Source of the DNA: Flavobacteriales bacterium
GTDB lineage: Bacteria; Bacteroidota; Bacteroidia; Flavobacteriales_D; Sanyastnellaceae
Length of the DNA stretch: 64,000 nucleotides
Direction of reading: 5' to 3'
Assembly (NCBI GenBank): GCA_016722445.1
Contig: JADKIZ010000005.1
Coordinates: 186,001 to 250,000, forward strand
Below, in pieces: positions 7,898 to 14,278 of this stretch (position 1 is the first letter of the stretch; every line of letters begins with the position of its first letter). Below the pieces are notes generated by a model. That model saw only the letters and a program-made list of their open reading frames with translations. It did no database searches and was not told the origin of the DNA. Made by a program: the position numbers and the translations under genes.

Positions 7898-8151
7898 AAT
7901 CGTTGAATAAGCCAATGGCCTTCTGGTCAATTCTAACTGGATTAATGTTTCTAGCTTATGGGTTTTATCTGAATGTCACGAATACCAAAACCAGAATAAC
8001 AGCTCAATTCAATAAGTATTCAACCCACGTCAGCGAAAGTGAACTAGACGGCGCCGGTGCAATGATGATCGGAGGCGCGTTCATTGTTATTGGTTTCCTT
8101 GTTGTCCTTTTTACTAAAGAGTCTGAAAGTAAAAAAAATCATAAAAAGTAA
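7894..8151 (+). CDS. Two-helix membrane protein, 85 residues
   Basis: I start it at ATG 7894 (MKSLNKPMAFWSILTG), because that ATG overlaps the upstream stop as ATGA; a longer frame would begin at 7831. It has two membrane helices (FWSILTGLMFLAYGFYL and AMMIGGAFIVIGFLVVLF) joined by a polar loop (NTKTRITAQFNKYSTHVSE), and a Lys-rich cytoplasmic tail. No family is recognised. It is the last gene of a three-gene tiny operon from 7664. Confidence 0.6.
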   Translation: MKSLNKPMAFWSILTGLMFLAYGFYLNVTNTKTRITAQFNKYSTHVSESELDGAGAMMIGGAFIVIGFLVVLFTKESESKKNHKK

Positions 8152-8166
8152 AATTTGCATTTCTGA

Positions 8167-8195
8167 GAAAGCCCCGTCTTTCTTGGGTTTCCTTT
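8167..8195 (+). terminator. Weak imperfect terminator
   Basis: GAAAgCCC pairs with GGGTTTC across a 10-base loop and is followed by CTTT. It is a plausible end for the tiny-gene operon, but the stem has a bulge and the T-run is short. Confidence 0.35.
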
Positions 8196-8202
8196 GTGTA
8201 GG

Positions 8203-8234
8203 ATGGTATAGTCACCGTTAAGTACTTTTTTAAC
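8203..8234 (+). promoter_or_regulatory. Second copy of the 14-bp box with flanking GTTAA/TTTAAC
   Basis: ATGGTATAGTCACC at 8203-8216 differs by one base from the inverted copy at 4035-4048. It runs directly into GTTAAGTACTTTTTTAAC. It lies about 75 bp in front of the kinase start, so autoregulation of the kinase/regulator operon by the same site is likely. Confidence 0.5.
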
Positions 8235-8307
8235 AAATTTCATTTTGACCTTCCTTTACCGCAAATTCAAGCATTGCATCAAATGACCGCCATGTGGTCG
8301 CCATGAC

Positions 8308-9797
8308 ATGAAAGAAAGATATATCCAATTGCTGATCGCTGTAAGCACCGTTGCCGTAATAGGCCTCATTGCAATTCAGGTATATTGGGTAAACAATACC
8401 TTCACATTGCGTGAGCAGGATTTTGCGAGCGCTGTCAGTAAGGCGCTGAACGCGGTAAGTCTGAAACTAGAAAAACTCGAACTTCAGAGGCTTGCACACA
8501 ACGAAGTATCTGTGCCTTCTGTAACGATTAGTGCGCAAAGCGACAGTACTTTGGTTCTTGACTATGGCAAACGCGGAGTTGATGTTTTGGACGGAAATGG
8601 TTCGGGTGTTACAAGCGCTGACTCTACATTGTATAGCGGATTGGGACAAGACGGTATTGATCAAGGTGAAATTCTATCCCAATCAGGTATTCTCGATGAC
8701 ATCATGGGTGGATTGCTTGAGTTGGATATTTACAAAAGCATTGAAGACCGCATAGATACCACCACCCTGGATTCAATGATCATGGCTGAGCTTGACCACC
8801 GAGGCATCAAAGCGAAGTTCATGTATGCTGTATTCAATAAGCTTCAGCAAACTGAATTGTTACCTAAAGAATCGATTGGACTAGAGGACCGTTTTCTAAC
8901 CGAAGGCTACAAAACCCAACTTTTCCCGAATGATCCGATTGCGGATCAGAATTTTCTGCGTGTATGGTTTCCTAACCAAAACAGATATCTTTTTAGCACC
9001 ATGTGGCTGATGCTGGCAACTTCTGCGGTGCTTTTGATCGTCATCATGTTTTTGTTCTCTTACTCCATCAAGACGATTTACAGACAAAAAAAATTGAGCG
9101 ATATCAAAAATGATTTCATCAACAATATGACCCACGAGCTTAAGACTCCCATTGCAACCATTTCACTGGCATGTGAAGCCTTGCATGATCCGGATATGCG
9201 CAAGAGTGAGCTCGCCATGAACAGCTACGTGGGGATGATAAGAGATGAGAACAAAAGATTGGGAATTCTGGTTGAAAATGTACTTCGCACTTCGGTTTTC
9301 GAACAGGGGAAATGAAGTTACGCTTACAGCCTATTCACATACATCAGACCATCCACGAGGTGATAGGTAATATCGATATCCAAATCAAAAAAAGAAAAGG
9401 ATCCATTACCACTCACCTTGATGCATCACACGAATTGATTGAAGGCGACCAATTGCATATCACGAATGTGATTTACAATTTGATCGATAATGCCATCAAA
9501 TACTGCGATGGCGTACCTTCAGTGGAAATATTCACTCGTGATGAAGTGAATGGTATAGCGGTATCTTTCCGAGATAATGGAATTGGTATCAACAAAGAAA
9601 ACCAGCGTAAAATTTTCGACAAATTATATCGCGTGCCTACAGGCAACATTCACAATGTGAAAGGATTTGGCCTTGGTCTCAGCTATGTAAAAGGCGTAGT
9701 GGAGAAACACGGCGGACATGTAGAAGTCGAGAGTGAACTTAAGAAAGGAAGCACCTTTACAATCCATTTACCATATAAATATGAAAAAGAAAACTAG
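8308..9797 (+). pseudogene. RprX-like sensor histidine kinase, one-base frameshift at about 9305
   Basis: From ATG 8308 the protein has an N-terminal membrane helix (LLIAVSTVAVIGLIAIQVYW), a periplasmic domain of about 200 residues, and a second helix (MLATSAVLLIVIMFLFSYSI). The H-box MTHELKTPIATISL follows (phospho-acceptor His about residue 276). The frame stops at EQGK* (9313-9315), and the other frame continues with the N-box VIYNLIDNAIKYCDG, the D/F box FRDNGIGINKENQRKIFDKLYR and the G2 box GFGLGLSYVKGVVEKHGG. The break is at CAGGGGAAATGAAG, where one extra G restores the frame as EQGEMKLRL. Both halves are otherwise perfect, so a homopolymer error is the likely cause. It pairs with the regulator at 9781, overlapping it by 17 bp. 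Confidence 0.85.
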
Positions 9798-10476
9798 AGT
9801 TTTGCTATGCGAAGATGATCCTAATCTCGGCGCATTGCTTAGAGAGTATTTGAACGCGAAAAATTTCGACACCGATCTCGCTACAGACGGTCTTGAAGGA
9901 TCCAAAATGTATAAGCGCGGATCATATGACTTCCTGATTCTGGATGTGATGATGCCGCAAAAAGATGGGTTTACACTTGCGAAAGAAATCCGACAGGACG
10001 ACAAGCACACGCCTATTCTCTTCCTCACGGCTAAGAGCATGAAAGAAGACACACTCGAGGGATTCAAATCAGGTGGTGATGATTATTTGACCAAGCCATT
10101 TAGCATGGAAGAACTACTGGCCAGGATCAATGCGATTCTGAGAAGAACATCTGCTTTGCCTGACAACGCAGACGAAGCCGTGCAGTACAACATTGGTCGG
10201 TATGAGTTTGATTACAACAAACAAAAACTCTCGTTGGGGGAACAAGAAATCAAACTCACCACCAAAGAAAACGAGTTGATGTATTTGTTGTGTAAGAACA
10301 AAAATGGCGTGATGGAGCGTAGCTATGCGTTAAAAGCCATTTGGGGAGATGACAACTACTTCAATGGCCGTTCAATGGATGTTTACATTGCCAAATTGAG
10401 GAAACACCTCAAAGAAGACACTGCAGTTGAAATCATCAATATTCACGGAAGAGGATTCAAACTTCTTGCTCCGTAA
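9781..10476 (+). CDS. OmpR/RprY-type response regulator
   Basis: 231 residues from ATG 9781. The receiver domain has the acidic pocket LLCEDDP, phospho-Asp55 in LILDVMMPQKDG, Thr in LFLTAKS and Lys in YLTKPF. The DNA-binding half is a winged helix of the Trans_reg_C type (EIKLTTKENELMYLL ... RSMDVYIAKLRKHL ... IINIHGRGFKL). It is co-transcribed with the kinase at 8308. The most probable targets are its own promoter and the divergent receptor promoter, both of which carry the shared box. Confidence 0.92.
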   Translation: MKKKTRVLLCEDDPNLGALLREYLNAKNFDTDLATDGLEGSKMYKRGSYDFLILDVMMPQKDGFTLAKEIRQDDKHTPILFLTAKSMKEDTLEGFKSGGDDYLTKPFSMEELLARINAILRRTSALPDNADEAVQYNIGRYEFDYNKQKLSLGEQEIKLTTKENELMYLLCKNKNGVMERSYALKAIWGDDNYFNGRSMDVYIAKLRKHLKEDTAVEIINIHGRGFKLLAP

Positions 10477-10490
10477 ACAGATCACTATAC

Positions 10491-10519
10491 AAAAATGCCC
10501 CGGATATCGGGGCATTTTT
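10491..10519 (+). terminator. Terminator of the kinase/regulator operon
   Basis: A perfect 12-bp stem AAAAATGCCCCG / CGGGGCATTTTT with loop GATAT lies 15 bp after the regulator stop. It is nearly symmetrical and could also serve the convergent redoxin gene. Confidence 0.9.
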
Positions 10520-10540
10520 GTTTCATCAAAACGATGAAAA

Positions 10541-11171
10541 TTATTTCACCCGTTTGATCGCGCATCCTACAGGTTTGGTTTCCGCCGGATCGATGGCTTT
10601 TCCATGACTGAGGTTTTCCAATGCGCTCGCCAAATAATGTTGTGATACCTTTTTGCTATCGTCCACATTGTCGTCGATAGCACCTTTGTATACAAGTTTG
10701 AGGTCCTTATCAAAAAGATAAACATGAGGGGTTGTGCGAGCGAAAACGCATTGGCTAGTTCAGACTTCTCATCCAAAACGTAACGGCAATCTGCAAATCC
10801 TTGCTCCTTTGCACGGTTTTCATGTCATCAAGGTTATCTCCAGCGGTTCTTTTGGCTTCATTGCTATTCACCAAAACCATTCCGATGCCATTTTCTGTAG
10901 CTTTCTTATTTAGGCTTGCATACCTGCCCTCCCAACCTTCTGAGCCATCACTGCCGATCACAAATGGACAAGTATTACAAGAAAAGACCACCAAGAGTCC
11001 ATTTTCTCTTTTGATGTCCATCAAGGTGGTTTTTTTGCCCGAGATATCCATCAGTTTTAAATCGGCCTTTGGTGCTTTTGACCCAATAGCGAGGGTTTCA
11101 GGTGTAGTTTGAAAAGCGCTGAAGAGAGCAACACCCAGCAGTGCAAATGAGAATATGATCAGTTTTTTCAT
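10541..11171 (-). pseudogene. Secreted redoxin (AhpC/TSA-like), two frameshifts
   Basis: Start MKKLIIFSFALLGVALFSAF (ATG 11169-11171) is a signal peptide. The redoxin fold follows: APKADLKLMDISGKKTTL, then the redox motif VVFSCNTCPFVIG. The frame written in the sequence ends early, but continuing in other frames gives AKEQGFADCRYVLDEKSEL after a shift near 10815. A second shift near 10752 gives RTTPHVYLFDKDLKLVYKG through to AETKPVGCAIKRVK and a TAA at 10541-10543. Each break is repaired by adding one base (the second in a T-run). The product would be a periplasmic thiol oxidoreductase or peroxiredoxin-like protein of about 205 residues. As the whole fold is conserved across the breaks, errors are likelier than decay. 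Confidence 0.8.
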
Positions 11172-11262
11172 GTGGTAATTATTATGTATCAAAAATGCGC
11201 ATTTGTTCTCTGAACAGAGCATAACAAAGGTTAATGAGAATACTCCCTGACCAGAAAAACAA

Positions 11263-11288
11263 AAAGGCCGCTCCGTTGAGCTGCCTTT
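11263..11288 (-). terminator. Terminator beyond the di-heme peroxidase operon
   Basis: Stem AAAGGC-c-GCTC, loop CGTT, GAGC-t-GCCTTT, followed on the minus strand by TTTTTGTTTTTC. It lies about 150 bp past the lipoprotein stop at 11440 and about 90 bp in front of the redoxin start. Confidence 0.75.
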
Positions 11289-11400
11289 CTGTAATAAATG
11301 AAAACAATTAAACTATCTAATATCTCTACATGAGAACTTACGCCCTTTTGAACGCGAGCACTAGGGCTTAAGGTTACACTTTTAACATATTTCGAAATGT
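11289..11400 (-). other. Repeated intergenic element, copy 2
   Basis: Non-coding. It shares with 3839-3965 the blocks AACAATTAAAC, CATGAGA and ACTTACGCCCTTTTGAACG, in the same order and at the same side of a terminator hairpin. Its far end (CATTTCGAA and AAAAGTGT on the minus strand) also resembles the region 24700-24740. It could be a 3'UTR or a small RNA. Confidence 0.4.
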
Positions 11401-11439
11401 AATTTTCCTATCTCTCATGTTTTTCAATTGTTTATCTCT

Positions 11440-11949
11440 TTAAAAACTTGCAGTATTCACTGCAACACTCAAGGTATTGATAAAAGTGGTGAGTTCCTGA
11501 CCGAGGTTTCCATCGAATGAACCATCCAATACCCAATATGAATGTCGGGTTGCTGTTTTATATTCAAAATAAAAATACTGGGTATTCCAGGTAGGCGAAG
11601 TACCCACAAAACCATTCTCCCTTTGAAGCAGTCCTTGCGGAATGTTATTCCTCAACATTTGCTCAATACTCGCATGATCTTCCTTCGAAAGTGTCGTGGC
11701 ATAATTTCCATCATACCATTCACCTGCAACTGGAGAGTCGTCATTCACATCTTCTCTTAAAGAGGAGGCATCCATTCTGAATAATTCCACACAAGCTTCA
11801 TTGTCAAAACAGCCAGGAGTTACAAATCGCCCAAAAACAATGACTTCAGGAAATTCGGTACTGTCAGCAGGGTTCTTTTCCTTTTCACACGACCATGAAA
11901 TGGCCGTGATCAACACATACAATGAAAAATACCTGAGTTGTTTCTTCAT
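11440..11949 (-). CDS. Lipoprotein of the di-heme peroxidase cluster
   Basis: From ATG 11947-11949 the start is MKKQLRYFSLYVLITAISWS, then Cys (lipobox AISWSC) and an acidic tether EKEKNPADSTEF. The rest is a compact domain with a pair of cysteines (PGCFDNEAC) near the N-terminus and aromatic-rich strands (WNTQYFYFEYKT). No family is recognised. The ORF begins 6 bp after the cytochrome gene stops, so it belongs to the same operon. It is likely an envelope partner of the di-heme enzyme. Confidence 0.7.
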   Translation of the reverse strand: MKKQLRYFSLYVLITAISWSCEKEKNPADSTEFPEVIVFGRFVTPGCFDNEACVELFRMDASSLREDVNDDSPVAGEWYDGNYATTLSKEDHASIEQMLRNNIPQGLLQRENGFVGTSPTWNTQYFYFEYKTATRHSYWVLDGSFDGNLGQELTTFINTLSVAVNTASF

Positions 11950-11954
11950 TTGGT

Positions 11955-13127
11955 TCAATTTGAAGCTGCAACAAATGGATCAGAGAATTTCACGTCAGAA
12001 GAAATCTTTTCATCGGACAGTGTTTTCAAAAATGCGATCAATGCACGCTTTTCATCTGAATTCAATTGCAATTTCAATGGTTGTATTACTGAAGATGAAT
12101 CTCCGACTCCTGGAATGAAATCTCCTTCAAAAGGTGTAAATATTCCTCCACCGCCGTTCCATCCTTCACGAAGCATGAAAGAAAGTTGTTCGTGAGGTTG
12201 AATACCTTCATTATAAAAATCGATCACCTCTTCAAGTGTAGCGAATCGTCCATCGTGCATGTAAGGGCCAGTCAAAGCAACATTTCTAAGCGAAGGCACT
12301 TTGAACCAACCATCACGATCCTTTCCGGTCATCCAGTCTGTACCTGGTTCACCGTTATCTTCATAGTCCATTTCCAGACCAATATTTTGGGTCATACTTC
12401 CCCAACCGGAAAAGTTTTCTCCTCCGTGACAGCTACTACAAGGTAGTTCCATGAAGAAAAGATCCTTACCTCTTTGTTCTTCTTCTGTGAACGCTGTTTG
12501 TCCCATCGCCACAGCATCGTATTTCGTTTGAACCGATGCCATAGAAGCTACAAAATTGGACAATGCAGCACCTACTTTGTCCATGGTGATTTCTGCGCTG
12601 CCAAATGCATTGGTAAACAGCGATTCATAATATGGTAATTTTTTGAGTTTCGCCAGAATGTATTCTGGTTGATCCAATCCCATTTCGATGTGGTTACCGA
12701 TGGGTTGTGTTACCATGGCCGAAAGATTCGACTCACGCATATCCCAGAAATAGGATGTCTGAGTACCCGCATTAACGATGGCAGGTGTGTTTCTAAGGGT
12801 TTTTGCATTTTCAAAACCATTGCTGAATTTAGCCACATCGGCAAATGCAGCAGATTGCAGGTGACAACTTCCGCAGCTCACGCGATTGTTCCTTGAAAGT
12901 TGTGTTTCATAGAACAACACACGTCCGAGTGTGGACATATTGTTGTCGATTAGAAAGCTGCCAGATGGATTAAATCCATTTGATCCCGTTGAAATTTCAT
13001 CATATTTGAAAACTTCATCAGGGAGTTGTGGAACGCGTGCAACGGCAGAGGCTGATTCCTTTTTACAAGAAACAACCAATACAAATGAGGCAAGAGTGGA
13101 TAAAAGAAGTACACTTATTGTTTTCAT
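11955..13127 (-). CDS. Di-heme cytochrome c peroxidase / MauG-type lipoprotein
   Basis: 390 residues. The signal ends FVLVVSC, giving a lipidated Cys21. There are two heme c attachment sites, CGSCH at residues 85-89 and CSSCH at 230-234, plus the family segments LGRVLFYETQLS, LRNTPAIVNA, FKVPSLRNVALTGPYMHDGRF (first part FKVPSLRNVALTGPY) and TLEEVIDFYNEG. Length and motif order fit bacterial cytochrome c peroxidase/MauG enzymes. These use periplasmic c-type hemes for peroxide reduction or for protein/cofactor oxidation. Genes on both sides in the same direction encode a barrel protein and a lipoprotein, suggesting an envelope-localised oxidation module rather than a stand-alone peroxidase. 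Confidence 0.9.
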   Translation of the reverse strand: MKTISVLLLSTLASFVLVVSCKKESASAVARVPQLPDEVFKYDEISTGSNGFNPSGSFLIDNNMSTLGRVLFYETQLSRNNRVSCGSCHLQSAAFADVAKFSNGFENAKTLRNTPAIVNAGTQTSYFWDMRESNLSAMVTQPIGNHIEMGLDQPEYILAKLKKLPYYESLFTNAFGSAEITMDKVGAALSNFVASMASVQTKYDAVAMGQTAFTEEEQRGKDLFFMELPCSSCHGGENFSGWGSMTQNIGLEMDYEDNGEPGTDWMTGKDRDGWFKVPSLRNVALTGPYMHDGRFATLEEVIDFYNEGIQPHEQLSFMLREGWNGGGGIFTPFEGDFIPGVGDSSSVIQPLKLQLNSDEKRALIAFLKTLSDEKISSDVKFSDPFVAASN

Positions 13128-13139
13128 GGTGAAAGAGTT

Positions 13140-13811
13140 TTAGAATCTAAAAAGGAAGAAAAGGGCTGTTGGTGGTTCAATATTAAAATTCACTGAAGTC
13201 GATTTTTGACTTGTGTCAAATTCAGGGAAAGCAGTATTGGTGATTTTATCTGTATCAGCGCCATAAGTGAGGGTCGCTATAATTTCGGTACCTAGACTGA
13301 AATGCTCGGTTACGTGACATTGAACAAAGAAGAAAGGGGAGCAACCAGCGTTCCAATTGTTTGAGGAAGTTGTACTGATGATTTCTTGACCGAATAAATC
13401 ATTCACAACCGTCCAACTTTTGGTCGCTTCCTGAGCAAACACCGCATCTAAGCCGTATTTCAAACTCCATTTTCTAGAAAGGTCCTTATAAAGAACAGCT
13501 CCCAATCGAAAGTTCATGGAAGAGCTATTGAAATGCAATGCGGGTTCAGTAGGATTATCATTTACCGGATTGTCTGTGCTTCTTGTGGCCGTGGCCCCAA
13601 CTCCAAAACGTCCACCTAAAAATCCAAATCTATGTTCATAGGTGATCATATAAGGACTTGAAACAAAGTTGTCGCCAGCACCTAAATTGAGATATTGATT
13701 TGCGAATGGAGTTGCATTCAAACCGATTTCGTTGAAAGTGGTGTCCTGTGCAAAGCACATTGCCTTGGTGAGCAGCGAAATAGCGATGACAACGAATGTG
13801 CTTTTCTTCAT
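13140..13811 (-). CDS. Outer-membrane beta-barrel-like protein
   Basis: 223 residues with a signal peptide (MKKSTFVVIAISLLTKAMCFAQ). Alternating-hydrophobic strands (MITYEHRFGFLGGRFGVGAT, MNFRLGAVLYKDLSRKW) end in a C-terminal aromatic (ALFFLFRF), all typical of small 8-strand barrels. It is 12 bp upstream of the di-heme gene in the same direction, so it is probably co-transcribed. Its specific function is unknown. Confidence 0.75.
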   Translation of the reverse strand: MKKSTFVVIAISLLTKAMCFAQDTTFNEIGLNATPFANQYLNLGAGDNFVSSPYMITYEHRFGFLGGRFGVGATATRSTDNPVNDNPTEPALHFNSSSMNFRLGAVLYKDLSRKWSLKYGLDAVFAQEATKSWTVVNDLFGQEIISTTSSNNWNAGCSPFFFVQCHVTEHFSLGTEIIATLTYGADTDKITNTAFPEFDTSQKSTSVNFNIEPPTALFFLFRF

Positions 13812-13924
13812 AGGTATTGGCCTGGGTGGTTAACAAGAGTAAGACACAACAGTCAGGCAAGTTGTTGCCTGCGGTTCAATTTTATTACGTAAAATTTCTG
13901 GAGACTGGTATTAGAACTCAATGA

Positions 13925-14221
13925 TTACTTAGAGCGAGTCGAGGTGTCATCATCACTTTCATCGTCATCATCATCAGAGATACCTGTATCAGTGCCGTCG
14001 GTAGGGGTGCCAGAATCGTCTGCATCTGAAGCGAGACCTTCCTCAGCATCATCGCCACCATTCGGTTTGCCTGGGGTGTCGCTGTCATCTGAGTCACTGG
14101 CCTTCTTTTCCGTGTTATTCTGCACTTCAAAGGCAGGAGCTAAAAGCTCCGAATCCTTTGTACAAGAGGTGAACAAAGAGAGGAGTGCAAAAAAACTTAG
14201 TATGTACTTCAGCGATTTCAT
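13925..14221 (-). CDS. Asp/Ser-rich small lipoprotein
   Basis: 98 residues: signal MKSLKYILSFFALLSLFTS with lipidated Cys20, then a low-complexity tail in which D, S, E, G and T make up most residues, including runs such as ISDDDDDESDDDTS. It is strongly acidic and probably disordered, and may bind divalent metal or act as a spacer. It is 113 bp upstream of the barrel gene, in the same direction, and so is probably the first gene of the di-heme cluster. Confidence 0.7.
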   Translation of the reverse strand: MKSLKYILSFFALLSLFTSCTKDSELLAPAFEVQNNTEKKASDSDDSDTPGKPNGGDDAEEGLASDADDSGTPTDGTDTGISDDDDDESDDDTSTRSK

Positions 14222-14278
14222 CTGTATCTAAACGGGAAATACAACACAAATGTAATTAAGTTATTGGCTTATACAAGT

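Noticed and set aside
13944..14231. Serine-rich plus-strand ORF
   Set aside because: It is the complement of the Asp-rich lipoprotein tail (GAT/GAC runs read as ATC/GTC, TCA/TCG).
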